DNA from: Vagococcus silagei
GTDB taxonomy: Bacteria > Bacillota > Bacilli > Lactobacillales > Vagococcaceae
Length of the DNA stretch: 42,561 nt
Assembly: GCF_004795745.1 (NCBI RefSeq)
Contig: NZ_SDGV01000018.1
Coordinates: 68,634-111,194 of the forward strand
Direction: 5' to 3'
Position numbers and translations under genes: made by a program. Position 1 is the stretch's first letter, and every line of letters starts with the position of its first letter. Below the pieces are notes generated by a model. That model was given only the letters and a program-made list of their open reading frames with translations, was not told the DNA's origin and made no database searches. This document shows, piece by piece, positions 1 to 8,024 of the stretch.

Positions 1-1787
1 TTTGTATCTGTTGTTTTTGTACTTGAAGTACTTGTTCCAGTTGTTGGTGTAACAACTCCAGCTAATTCACGAGCTTCTTTCATAATTGCATCAACTTCAG
101 CTCTAGATTTAGCATCTTTAGTTACTTGTTGTTTAAATTCTAAGAAATCTTTTTCTTTTAATTTACCAGTATTGTATAAATCTTCTAATTCTCTTACTGC
201 AGATTTTCTAGCTTTTGGTAAATCTTTAGCAGTTTCAACGATACCATCAATTGTTTTTGCATCAGTAGCTTTATCAATTAATTCATTGAAGTGAGCTGTA
301 TCTGCAGGTGAAATTTTATGGTCGTTTAATAATTTAAGGACTTCTTTTTTAGCTTCAATACGTAATGAATTAATACTAGCTCTTTCTTTTGCATCTTTAA
401 CTAAAGCATTAACTTCATCAATTGATTTTGCAGCATCAATTTTAGCATCAATGTCTCTTGCTTCATTTGCACTTAAACCAGTTTTTTTCAATTCAGCAAT
501 TACTTTATGAGCTTCTTTTTTAGCAGTAATTAATTCATCTTCCGCTCTTGCTTCTGCAAGAAGTTTAGCAACTTTATCAAGAGTATCTACTCTTCCTTGA
601 TTTATTGCAGCTATGTATTCTCCTTTACGTCCAGAATTTAAACCTTCCATAGCATTGATTTCTGCAATTGCAGCTACTTTAGCTTCTGATAAGCTTACAG
701 TTTCATTTAATGTTGCCATGATAGCATCAAGTTCTGCAGCTGATTTAGCTTTATTTAATTTTGTTGTAACTTCTGAATGTTTATTATCATCGATCATTCC
801 TTTTGCTTTTAAAGAATCAACGAAAGCAATTTTTTCAAGTTTTGAAGGTCTGATTGCAGCATAAGTATCAGCTTGGGCAACCGCAGAATCAACATCCGCA
901 ATAGTTTTCGCTCTTGATAATCTTGTGTTTACATCATTGTATTCAGATTGGCTGATTTTTCCATTATTAAGTAAACTTAAGTTATGGTTAACAGCTTCTT
1001 GAACAGCTTCTTCTAAAGTACGTTTAGCAGATGCTTTCGCAACAATAGCACTAACTTCTTCTAATGATTTAGCTTTAGCAATTTCTTGATCAAGTTCAGC
1101 TTTAGTAAGACCAGCAGGTAATTTATTATCTGTATCTAACTTAGCAATTACTGCATAAGCATCAGTTTTTGCATCAGATAATGCGATTGCATAATCTACT
1201 TTTGCTTCAACAGCTTTTAAACCTGCCATTGTAGTCGCAGCACCAGCTTCAGCATATAGTGCATCGATTTCTGTTTGAGCTCCTAATTTAGCAGAATTAG
1301 AAACAATTTTAGCTTGTAATTTAGCTTTTGCAGCTACTAAGTCTTTATTTGCTTGTGCATCTGCTTCAACTTTATCTAACTCAGCCATAATTTCAACCAT
1401 TCTAGGTTGACTAGCATATAGTGCTTCTGCAATCAATTCAGCTTTTTTTGGAACAGCAATTCCTTTTGCTTCAATTTGAGCAATTCTGTCAATAACATCT
1501 TGTTGAATTAAAGTTTTTTCTGGTGCAGCTGCTTTTTCAGCTTTTTCAGCTTTTTCAGCTTTTTCAGCTACTACTGAAACTTCTTCAGTTTTTGCAGTTG
1601 CTTCTTCTTTAACTACTGTAGAAGCTTCAGTTGCTTCAGTTGCAACAACTGGAGTTGCAGCTGCTGCTGGTAATACTGTTTCTTCACCTAATGGTGTTTT
1701 TGAATCTTCAGCGTTTACTGCTGGGGAAGCCACGATAGCACCTGCTAGTAATGCTAAAGTAACTGTTGTTAATTTAACGTTTTTCAT
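1..1787 (-). CDS. Secreted helical-repeat surface protein (GA-like modules), partial
   Basis: The reading frame starts at the ATG at 1787 and stays open to the window edge, so at least 595 residues are present and the C-terminus (where an LPxTG or other anchor would be) is missing. AAGGAGAG precedes the start. Residues 1-26 form a signal peptide ending SPAVNA, then an Ala/Glu/Lys/Val-rich linker containing an AEK tandem repeat. The rest is helical modules of about 53 residues, recognisable by phrases such as AKSLEEVSAIVAKA, AKTIADVDSAVAQA, AKSIDEVNALVKDA and AKSRAEVDAIMKEA; I count about seven or eight. The layout resembles the three-helix GA (albumin-binding) or Ebh-type modules of Gram-positive surface proteins. 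Extracellular location is well supported. Albumin or matrix binding is only an inference from module resemblance, and a purely structural stalk is equally possible. Confidence 0.8.
   Translation of the reverse strand, partial: MKNVKLTTVTLALLAGAIVASPAVNAEDSKTPLGEETVLPAAAATPVVATEATEASTVVKEEATAKTEEVSVVAEKAEKAEKAEKAAAPEKTLIQQDVIDRIAQIEAKGIAVPKKAELIAEALYASQPRMVEIMAELDKVEADAQANKDLVAAKAKLQAKIVSNSAKLGAQTEIDALYAEAGAATTMAGLKAVEAKVDYAIALSDAKTDAYAVIAKLDTDNKLPAGLTKAELDQEIAKAKSLEEVSAIVAKASAKRTLEEAVQEAVNHNLSLLNNGKISQSEYNDVNTRLSRAKTIADVDSAVAQADTYAAIRPSKLEKIAFVDSLKAKGMIDDNKHSEVTTKLNKAKSAAELDAIMATLNETVSLSEAKVAAIAEINAMEGLNSGRKGEYIAAINQGRVDTLDKVAKLLAEARAEDELITAKKEAHKVIAELKKTGLSANEARDIDAKIDAAKSIDEVNALVKDAKERASINSLRIEAKKEVLKLLNDHKISPADTAHFNELIDKATDAKTIDGIVETAKDLPKARKSAVRELEDLYNTGKLKEKDFLEFKQQVTKDAKSRAEVDAIMKEARELAGVVTPTTGTSTSSTKTTDT
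1531..1569 (-). repeat. 9-bp in-frame tandem repeat encoding Ala-Glu-Lys units
   Basis: The 9-base unit GCTTTTTCA occurs four times in succession (1531-1566) followed by GCT. Read on the minus strand it encodes AEKAEKAEKAEKA, about residues 73-86 of the surface protein. Such a unit can gain or lose copies by slippage without a frameshift, changing linker length. Confidence 0.9.
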
Positions 1788-1935
1788 TGTTAACATCTCT
1801 CCTTATAAAATATACGATTATTTTTAGATATCCTCATCTGTTGTTCTGATTATTCTTCATTTAAATACGAACCCACAAATAAGTATTTGGTCGAAAATTA
1901 ATACCAACAACATAATCCGACATCCTTAGTTATAT

Positions 1936-1963
1936 ATTATACTATGGGTTATCTCATTGTCAA
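1936..1963 (-). promoter_or_regulatory. Promoter of the surface-protein gene
   Basis: On the minus strand a consensus -35 TTGACA (1963-1958) and a consensus -10 TATAAT (1941-1936) are separated by 16 bases. This predicts a start near 1929 and a 5' untranslated region of about 140 bases before the ATG at 1787. It is the best sigma-A-type promoter I found in the window. Confidence 0.75.
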
Positions 1964-2003
1964 TATTCTTAATAACGTTTTTTATTTAATATTTTTCGTC
2001 ATT

Positions 2004-2017
2004 TGTAAGCGCTATAA
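2004..2017. promoter_or_regulatory. Candidate catabolite response element (cre)
   Basis: TGTAAGCGCTATAA matches the Gram-positive CcpA cre consensus at all but one position and has the central GCGC dyad. It lies about 41 bases upstream of the -35 of the surface-protein promoter, a position more often associated with activation than with roadblock repression. Three copies of TAACGTT (1973-1979, 2015-2021, 2028-2034) surround it. CcpA binding is inferred from sequence only. Confidence 0.45.
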
Positions 2018-2215
2018 CGTTGATTTGTAACGTTTCTAACACTTTAAACACCCGTTTTTTTCATAATTTTTTTCTTTATTTTAATCTTTTTGAAACATTT
2101 ATGTCATCTTTTTCTATATTTTATTACTTTTTTTATAATTATATTGCTTTTTTTTAGTCTTTTTTCATTTTACCCCTCTTTTTGATGAATTCCGTGTTCA
2201 TTATTCTGTTATAAA

Positions 2216-2244
2216 TTGACTTTAGTTTTTAGATGTAATAAAGT
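2216..2244 (+). promoter_or_regulatory. Probable tyrS promoter
   Basis: TTGACT (2216-2221) and TAAAGT (2239-2244) are 17 bases apart, placing the transcript start near 2251, just upstream of the 5' strand of T-box stem I. The -10 matches consensus only partly. Confidence 0.5.
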
Positions 2245-2269
2245 AATAAGTAATTAATATTATATTTTT

Positions 2270-2503
2270 TACTATTTTGTAAACACAGTAAAAGTGAGTC
2301 ACTGTTTTTAGAAAGCTAAGGGTTGCTGAAACTTAGTACACACTCTTCCTTTGAATTACATTTACATTTTATTCATTATAATAGTAGAAACTGACTAATT
2401 AGTCGTAAGAGGCATTGTTTAGTGATGAATGATGCAATTTGGGTGGTACCGCGAAATCAATGATTCGTCCCAACAAACCATTTGGTTTGTTGGGACTTTT
2501 TTT
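2270..2503 (+). promoter_or_regulatory. T-box riboswitch, tyrosine type, with terminator
   Basis: Stem I is closed by TACTATT (2270-2276) with AATAGTA (2380-2386). Inside it are the AGAAAGC and GGTTGCTGAAA elements typical of T-box stem I. The candidate specifier UAC (Tyr) is at 2357-2359 in GAATTACA, followed by a purine as in known T-boxes. The conserved T-box core AATTTGGGTGGTACCGCG lies at 2436-2453. The terminator pairs 2467-2479 with 2484-2496 and is followed by seven T. Uncharged tRNA-Tyr would pair with the specifier and with the TGG of the core and favour antitermination, raising tyrS expression on tyrosine limitation. Both the specifier and the downstream gene point to tyrosine. Confidence 0.95.
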
Positions 2504-2524
2504 ATATTAAAGGAGGAAAAATAA

Positions 2525-3793
2525 ATGAGTACTAATATTATTGATGAATTACTATGGCGTGATGCGATCAATCAGCAAACAGATGCTGAAGGTTTGAGAG
2601 ATTACGTCGAAAACAACAAGATTTCTTTATATTGTGGGGTTGATCCCACTGGAGACAGTATGCATATTGGACACTTGATTCCATTCATGATGCTTAAAAG
2701 ATTCCAACAATTTGGTCATCATCCTTATATCCTAATCGGTGGTGCAACAGGAACAATTGGTGACCCTAGTGGTCGGACGTCAGAACGTCAACTCCAAACA
2801 ATGGAACAAGTCCAACATAATGTAGATTGTCTAACGCAACAAATGAAGAATTTATTCTTTGATGAAGCCAATGAACATGAACTAACTATGGTTAACAACT
2901 ACGACTGGACTCATGATTTATCATTACTTGATTTTTTACGGGACTTTGGTAAAAGTTTCAATATCAATACGATGTTAGCTAAAGATATCGTTTCTAGCCG
3001 TTTAGACTCTGGTATTTCGTTTACTGAGTTTACTTACCAAATCTTACAATCAATGGACTTCTTACATCTCTTCACTGAACATGATGTTCGTCTTCAGATT
3101 GGCGGCGCTGATCAATGGGGAAACATTACAGCTGGTCTTGACTTGATTCGTAAGAAAGCAGGACATGAAGCAAAAGCTTTCGGTTTAACGATTCCGTTAA
3201 TGTTGAAAGCAGATGGTACTAAGTTTGGTAAAACTGCTGGTGGTGCGATTTGGCTTGATCCTAAGAAAACGTCGCCTTACGAATTCTACCAATTTTGGTT
3301 GAATCAAGATGATCGTGATGTCATCAAATACTTAAAATTCTTTACTTTCCTATCACAGAAACAAATTAAAGTTTTGGAAGAAAAAGTAGCGAATGAACCA
3401 CATAAACGTGAAGCTCAAAAAACATTAGCCAAAGAAATGACACTCTTCGTTCATGGCGAAGAAGCATTAGCAGATGCTCTTACAATCACTGATGCGCTCT
3501 TCTCAGGTGACGTGAAGCAATTAACTGCTAAACAAATTGAGGATGGCTTTAGCAACATGCCTTCTAGTGAGATTGGGAAAGCTGACATGAATTTGATCGA
3601 TTGGTTAATCGAAACAAAAATCGAACCTTCTAAACGTCAAGCCCGTGAAGATGTGACGAATGGTGCAATTTACATTAATGGTGAACGTGTTCAAGACACT
3701 GACTTTGTTGTCACTTCACACAATTCATTCGAAGAACGTTTTATTATCGTTCGTAAAGGCAAGAAAAAATATACACTTGTCCATCTTGTCTAA
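2525..3793 (+). CDS. tyrS: Tyrosine--tRNA ligase
   Basis: This class I aminoacyl-tRNA synthetase charges tRNA-Tyr in the cytoplasm. It has 422 residues, the usual length for bacterial TyrS. The HIGH signature is at residues 47-50 (SMHIGHL). The KMSKS-equivalent loop reads KFGKT at about 233-237, as in many bacterial TyrS. Tyrosine-pocket segments GGADQWGN and YQILQSMD are present, and the last 70 or so residues form an S4-type RNA-binding domain (SKRQAREDV...GAIYINGERV). AGGAGG lies 8 bases before the ATG. The gene stands alone between its T-box and a terminator, so charged tRNA-Tyr level is probably its main control. Confidence 0.97.
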   Translation: MSTNIIDELLWRDAINQQTDAEGLRDYVENNKISLYCGVDPTGDSMHIGHLIPFMMLKRFQQFGHHPYILIGGATGTIGDPSGRTSERQLQTMEQVQHNVDCLTQQMKNLFFDEANEHELTMVNNYDWTHDLSLLDFLRDFGKSFNINTMLAKDIVSSRLDSGISFTEFTYQILQSMDFLHLFTEHDVRLQIGGADQWGNITAGLDLIRKKAGHEAKAFGLTIPLMLKADGTKFGKTAGGAIWLDPKKTSPYEFYQFWLNQDDRDVIKYLKFFTFLSQKQIKVLEEKVANEPHKREAQKTLAKEMTLFVHGEEALADALTITDALFSGDVKQLTAKQIEDGFSNMPSSEIGKADMNLIDWLIETKIEPSKRQAREDVTNGAIYINGERVQDTDFVVTSHNSFEERFIIVRKGKKKYTLVHLV

Positions 3794-3810
3794 ATTAAAT
3801 TTTACTATAA

Positions 3811-3842
3811 AAAAAAGTGATGATCCATTTCATCACTTTTTT
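3811..3842. terminator. Terminator after tyrS
   Basis: AAAAAAGTGATGA (3811-3823) pairs with TCATCACTTTTTT (3830-3842) around a six-base loop, with T continuing on the plus strand and A on the left arm. It could work in both directions but follows only tyrS. Confidence 0.85.
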
Positions 3843-4012
3843 TGTATTATACTATAGGTTTTATCCCCTCAGATTCTTTTTTTCGAATTGTATTAATAAA
3901 AGTTATTATATCTAATTTATGAACATAACCCTTAATTTTATTTATCAAAAACTAGTAATATTTCAAAATACCAGTTAAGATAGTTAATGACTATATATTA
4001 AAAGAGGTAACT

Positions 4013-4588
4013 ATGAAAATATTAATTATCTTAGCGCTAAGCTTAACAATGATCACAACGATTCTCATCATTTTATTGCCTTTGAAAACAAAATGGCATT
4101 ATTCTTTAAATAAAACTTATCGCCAAAAAGTCTCGATGATTTTTGGTACTTTTTTAGTCGACGGCAACTATCGTAAATTTATGCTAAAGTCGCGAATGAT
4201 GATTGCATTACCGATGCGTAAAAGTATGCTTTATTATTTAGAAATGATTGATATCAATAAGCATCTCTTTTTCAAAAGATTACAAGAAGCAAACAGAAGC
4301 TATCAAGAGTTCTTCAAGGACACGCATCTTGATAAAAAAATTAGTCGCCAATTGAAAGCACGGAGTGAGTATGCCCTGTTTCAATCACTAGAAGTCATTG
4401 ATCAACTTGACTTACTTAACTATAACCAAATATTACTTCATAATTTTGAGTCTTATACTAATCGGAGTCAGTTTTTTATTTCGACTATTTTTTCTGAGCA
4501 AGATGACCCAATTAATCCTTTGATTATTTCAAAAAGTGACGGTCATCATACCTCTGACAATTCTGCGATGATTGGAGACGCTCAATAA
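4013..4588 (+). CDS. Unknown membrane-anchored protein, partner of the glycosyltransferase
   Basis: I do not recognise this 191-residue protein. Residues 2-24 form one strongly hydrophobic segment (ILIILALSLTMITTILIILL), followed by basic residues, so the rest probably faces the cytoplasm. The soluble part is rich in Lys, Arg, Phe and Tyr and has helix-like stretches, including KRLQEANRSYQEFFKD. AGAGGT precedes the ATG. Its stop codon shares one base with the ATG of the glycosyltransferase (TAATG), so the two are almost certainly co-translated. By analogy with small membrane partners of processive synthases (PgaD with PgaC) it may be an accessory subunit, but I see no sequence resemblance to PgaD and this remains an inference. 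Confidence 0.75.
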   Translation: MKILIILALSLTMITTILIILLPLKTKWHYSLNKTYRQKVSMIFGTFLVDGNYRKFMLKSRMMIALPMRKSMLYYLEMIDINKHLFFKRLQEANRSYQEFFKDTHLDKKISRQLKARSEYALFQSLEVIDQLDLLNYNQILLHNFESYTNRSQFFISTIFSEQDDPINPLIISKSDGHHTSDNSAMIGDAQ

Positions 4589-5985
4589 TGCTAGAAGATA
4601 TCTTTTTATTTTTTGCAATTATCGTCAATTGGTTTTTATTTCTATTATATTGCATGCAACTGTTTCTCTTCCGAGTTGAATTAAAAAAAACTGAGAAAAC
4701 AAATATTGTTTTGAAGAATACGCTTCTGAAAAATCCTTCTGAAAAATTTGAAGCCTTACATCAACCACTAACAATTATCGTGCCTGCTTATAATGAAGAA
4801 AAAACAATTACTAAATCAATTGAAAGTTTATTAAAACAGTCGTATCAAAATTTAACAATCTATATTATCAACGATGGATCTGCTGACGATACATTATTAA
4901 CTTGTCTCCAAAGATTCAACATGGCTGCTATTCCAGACCTTACTCAGAATACGATGATTCCGACCAAAGAAACCTACCAGTTCTATCAAAGTGTGAACTA
5001 TCATAATCTTTATTTAATTGATAAAGAAAATGGTGGTAAGTCTGATGCGTTAAATGTCGGCATTAATTATACAAAAACATCTCATATTTCTTTTATTGAT
5101 GCTGATACATTTTTAGAAGAAGATGCACTGATTAGCTTGATGTCTTCCTTCTACTTCGACCCCAAAATTGTGTCGATTGGTGGTTTGATTCGGCCAATGA
5201 CAAATAATCGCGTCTTACATGACCCAAAAATTAGAACACTGAATTTACTGAAAGGATTTCAATATCTTGAATATCTACGGAGCGTACTTGTTTTTCGTTC
5301 CAGTTTAAGTAGTATCAACAGTACTGTTATTATTTCGGGTGCCTTTGGTGTTTATACAACGGAGATTGTGCGCCAAATTGCCGGCTTTGAGACAACCTCA
5401 ATTGGCGAGGATTTTGATCTGACTTTAAAGATTCGAAAATATCTTAATGACAACAAGATTGATAAATCGCAAATCTTTTTATCAAATTCTGTCTGTTGGA
5501 CCCAGCCACCTGCTAGAGTAATTGAATTTGTTAAACAGCGCTCTCGTTGGCAGATTGGCTTTTTACAAACGATTATCAAACAACGGAAAATGGTTTTCAG
5601 GCCGCGTTACCGTGGTGTTGGTATGTTTAGTTTGCCAGTCTTTATTTTTACTGAACTGATTAGTTTAATCATTGAAGTGACCGGAATTTTAATTGCGCTA
5701 GGTTTACTCATGTTTAATTTGATTACTTGGAAAAAACTATTACTTATTTTCCTACTCTCTAGTTCAATCAATTTATTCTTTTCTTTGATTGTCATTCTAC
5801 AAAATTCTAAATTACAAAAACTAGCTTATCGTGATACGCTTTATTTAACTTTTCTTGCATACATTGAAGCTTTTTCATTTCATTGGCTCTCAAGCTACTG
5901 TAAATTAAAAGGCGCCATTCTATTTCTTAAAGCACCACGCAAGAAACATCAATGGGGCGATATGCAACGTGAGGAAGTTCGCTAA
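4588..5985 (+). CDS. Membrane glycosyltransferase, family 2 (processive synthase type)
   Basis: This 465-residue enzyme has an N-terminal membrane helix (about residues 5-27), a GT2 catalytic domain and two or three C-terminal membrane helices (about 350-430). Catalytic features are visible: IIVPAYNEEKTI and NDGSADD for nucleotide-sugar binding, DAD at about 170 (SFIDADTFL) for metal, the ED pair at about 272 (GEDFDLTLKI), and the QRSRW motif at about 316 that marks processive beta-glycosyltransferases such as poly-N-acetylglucosamine, hyaluronan and cellulose synthases. The C-terminal helices would form the export channel. The sugar and polymer cannot be read from the sequence. No deacetylase (PgaB/IcaB) or other exopolysaccharide gene is next to it. 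It is the second gene of a two-gene operon ending at a strong terminator. Confidence 0.88.
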   Translation: MLEDIFLFFAIIVNWFLFLLYCMQLFLFRVELKKTEKTNIVLKNTLLKNPSEKFEALHQPLTIIVPAYNEEKTITKSIESLLKQSYQNLTIYIINDGSADDTLLTCLQRFNMAAIPDLTQNTMIPTKETYQFYQSVNYHNLYLIDKENGGKSDALNVGINYTKTSHISFIDADTFLEEDALISLMSSFYFDPKIVSIGGLIRPMTNNRVLHDPKIRTLNLLKGFQYLEYLRSVLVFRSSLSSINSTVIISGAFGVYTTEIVRQIAGFETTSIGEDFDLTLKIRKYLNDNKIDKSQIFLSNSVCWTQPPARVIEFVKQRSRWQIGFLQTIIKQRKMVFRPRYRGVGMFSLPVFIFTELISLIIEVTGILIALGLLMFNLITWKKLLLIFLLSSSINLFFSLIVILQNSKLQKLAYRDTLYLTFLAYIEAFSFHWLSSYCKLKGAILFLKAPRKKHQWGDMQREEVR

Positions 5986-5992
5986 TAAAAGC

Positions 5993-6039
5993 AACCACCC
6001 TTTTCAGCTTTCTCATTGAGAGCTTGGAAAAGGGTGGTT
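5993..6039. terminator. Terminator between glycosyltransferase operon and zinc-ribbon gene
   Basis: AACCACCCTTTTC (5993-6005) pairs with GAAAAGGGTGGTT (6027-6039), with further imperfect pairing inside (AGCTTTCTC with GAGAGCT). T-rich sequence follows on the plus strand. It separates two convergent transcription units. Confidence 0.85.
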
Positions 6040-6050
6040 TTAATTTTTCA

Positions 6051-6833
6051 TTAATAGATTTGATAAAACAATTGATACAGGTGTCCCAAACGATTCTTAA
6101 TGACTTCCTCAATAAAAAGGAGGACATCCTCTAAAATTTGTGGTGCAAAAACTAAGAACAGGATTGTCTGTAAGATGACGCCTAATGTCAAAACAATCAT
6201 CATTAAATACACACCATTAATTTTCCCTTGATGTCTTGGCGCCGTCCAAACATTCCCAACAAATGAAAACTTAACTAATGTCAAGGTTAGGATAATGAGG
6301 ATTAAGTAAATAATAAAAATTAACTTACTCGTCTCGCCACCGAGATTGTGTGCCAACATTAAAAGTAAGACACTAAAATAAAATGTCACACTGATTGGAT
6401 GAAATAGCTTACTAAAGGCATGCCAAATAGATAATTCTTCTTTTAACAAGATGCGATATAAAAAATAAATCAACACAACATCCACTAAAAAACCTAACGC
6501 AAGCCACAATAGAAACTCTTTAAGCAATGGAAACGAACGACCATGAATAATAAATCCAAGTCCTGTTAAACCACTACTCAAACCAAAACCTGTTAATAGT
6601 ACCACCATCACGTAGGTAATAATACCGTAATATTTTTCGCCAAACACTCGTGTTGGTAAGACTGGATGCTTAGTATTTTGATACATAAAGATAAAATAAT
6701 TAGTTAAACGATCTAGCCAATTCAGTGTTTTCTCATTTGTTTCGTTCATTATTACAACTTGCTTTTCACCACAATAGGGACAATATTCAAAATCAGTTTC
6801 AATTTCTCTTTGACACCCTTCACATTTTTTCAT
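6051..6833 (-). CDS. Zinc-ribbon integral membrane protein, unknown function
   Basis: This 260-residue protein begins with a four-cysteine zinc ribbon, CEGC at residues 4-7 and CPYC at about 18-21. A short linker follows, then about five hydrophobic segments starting near residue 68. The start is set by the ribosome-binding site: GAGGAG lies 7 bases before the ATG at 6833, whereas the upstream in-frame TTG at 6848 overlaps that site. Firmicutes carry many such zinc-ribbon membrane proteins, some related to the Yip1 fold, mostly uncharacterised. It follows another zinc-ribbon membrane protein by about 20 bases on the same strand, so the two probably form an operon. I assign no function. Confidence 0.75.
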   Translation of the reverse strand: MKKCEGCQREIETDFEYCPYCGEKQVVIMNETNEKTLNWLDRLTNYFIFMYQNTKHPVLPTRVFGEKYYGIITYVMVVLLTGFGLSSGLTGLGFIIHGRSFPLLKEFLLWLALGFLVDVVLIYFLYRILLKEELSIWHAFSKLFHPISVTFYFSVLLLMLAHNLGGETSKLIFIIYLILIILTLTLVKFSFVGNVWTAPRHQGKINGVYLMMIVLTLGVILQTILFLVFAPQILEDVLLFIEEVIKNRLGHLYQLFYQIY

Positions 6834-6854
6834 CCCAACACTCCTCAATATTTT

Positions 6855-7862
6855 CTAACGTAACTTATAGTAAGCAAAGCCCCCGACTAAACATAAAGTT
6901 AAAACCACGATCACAATGACTTTAAATGGACTCTTCCTTTGTAGCTCTTGTTGTTCCGCGCCAATTTCAATGGGTACAAACTGTGCTTCCAATGTCTCAA
7001 TTTCCTCTTCAGAATAATTTATTTGCCGTAAGTGGCCAACGGCGACGTCAAATTCAATCTGTGTCCGAGCACGATTAGCTTGGAACCAAGCATCTTGGCG
7101 TTCATTTTCTTTCCTGACTTTTGCATAGCGGATTTCGGCTTGCTTGATTTGTTCTAACTTTTCAGGAACATCTAAGTAATAAGGTATTTTTGATAATAGT
7201 GTAATTGCTGCACCAAAGTCGCCTGAACTAAATGCTTCGAGACCTTCTTGATAGAGACTTTCTTGATCGCGTCCTTGATTTTGGGCAATGAAATTGGTTA
7301 CCATTGTTAATTTTTCGGCTGCATCAGCATAATCGCCCAATGCTTTAAATTGATGTTGAGCTAAACTTAGTTTGCCATCTGACATATTTTCAATGGCTGC
7401 ATGATAAATTTTTTCTTGCCGAACGATTGAATCCTTAACGCCCTGATTTGCCATCAATTCTTGAACTTGTGCTAGTTTTTCAGGAGCATCTTCAAAATCT
7501 TTTAATTGTGTCAAAAGCATCTCTGCTTCGGCAAATTGTTCATACCGCATTAAAACGATTGCTCGTTCATAATTTGCTTCCAAAAGACTGATTTGGGCTG
7601 CTTCTCTAGCTTCGTTTATTTTTCTCAGTTCTTCTTGCGCCTCTTCTTCATCACTATACTTTTGATATAATTTCTTAGCTTCGATTAATTGGCCTTTCTC
7701 AACTAACTGACGTCCCGTTTCAAAATCCGTTTGGCGGTCCGGGTCCGTTTCAGTTAGATCTTGTGTCATTTTTTCATTTAATGATGCATCACATGATTGA
7801 CAAAACAAATTTTCTAATGGGTTTTGAGAGCCGCAATTTTCACATGTTTTTACTTGTGCCAT
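6855..7862 (-). CDS. Zinc-ribbon protein with TPR-like helices and C-terminal membrane anchor
   Basis: The 335-residue product starts with a zinc ribbon (CENC at 7-10, CQSC at about 21-24). A long alpha-helical region follows, in which segments of the type FETGRQLVEKGQLIEAKKLY and LEAFSSGDFGAAITLLSKI recur as TPR- or SEL1-like helix pairs. It ends in one membrane helix (about 313-332, VIVIVVLTLCLVGGFAYY) and a short basic tail. It is therefore probably tail-anchored with the helical region in the cytoplasm, a layout suited to protein-protein contacts. It is the first gene of the pair with the membrane protein just downstream. I cannot name the partner or process. Confidence 0.75.
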   Translation of the reverse strand: MAQVKTCENCGSQNPLENLFCQSCDASLNEKMTQDLTETDPDRQTDFETGRQLVEKGQLIEAKKLYQKYSDEEEAQEELRKINEAREAAQISLLEANYERAIVLMRYEQFAEAEMLLTQLKDFEDAPEKLAQVQELMANQGVKDSIVRQEKIYHAAIENMSDGKLSLAQHQFKALGDYADAAEKLTMVTNFIAQNQGRDQESLYQEGLEAFSSGDFGAAITLLSKIPYYLDVPEKLEQIKQAEIRYAKVRKENERQDAWFQANRARTQIEFDVAVGHLRQINYSEEEIETLEAQFVPIEIGAEQQELQRKSPFKVIVIVVLTLCLVGGFAYYKLR

Positions 7863-7981
7863 CTCACTAACATCCTCTTCTTTTTTTATATCACACCGTT
7901 TTTTATATTATCTCAGATTAGTCTCATTATGAAAAGATGTTTTATTCAAAATATCACGATGTTGTTTTTTAAGTTTTAAAA

Positions 7982-8013
7982 AAGGAAATTAACTACGCAT
8001 CGTTAATTTCCTT
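7982..8013 (-). terminator. Terminator after dtpT
   Basis: AAGGAAATTAAC (7982-7993) pairs with GTTAATTTCCTT (8002-8013) around an eight-base loop, and on the minus strand a T-run follows. It ends the dtpT transcript ahead of the zinc-ribbon pair. Confidence 0.85.
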
Positions 8014-8024
8014 GTACTTAATTT

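Noticed and set aside
1-864. Plus-strand open frame at 613-864 inside the surface-protein gene
   Set aside because: It is antisense to a long frame with signal peptide, ribosome-binding site and promoter; its Ala/Ser-rich composition is the mirror of the helical repeat coding.
2004-2017. cre site as a control element of tyrS
   Set aside because: It lies over 200 bases upstream of the tyrS promoter and close to the strong divergent surface-protein promoter; tyrS already has a T-box.
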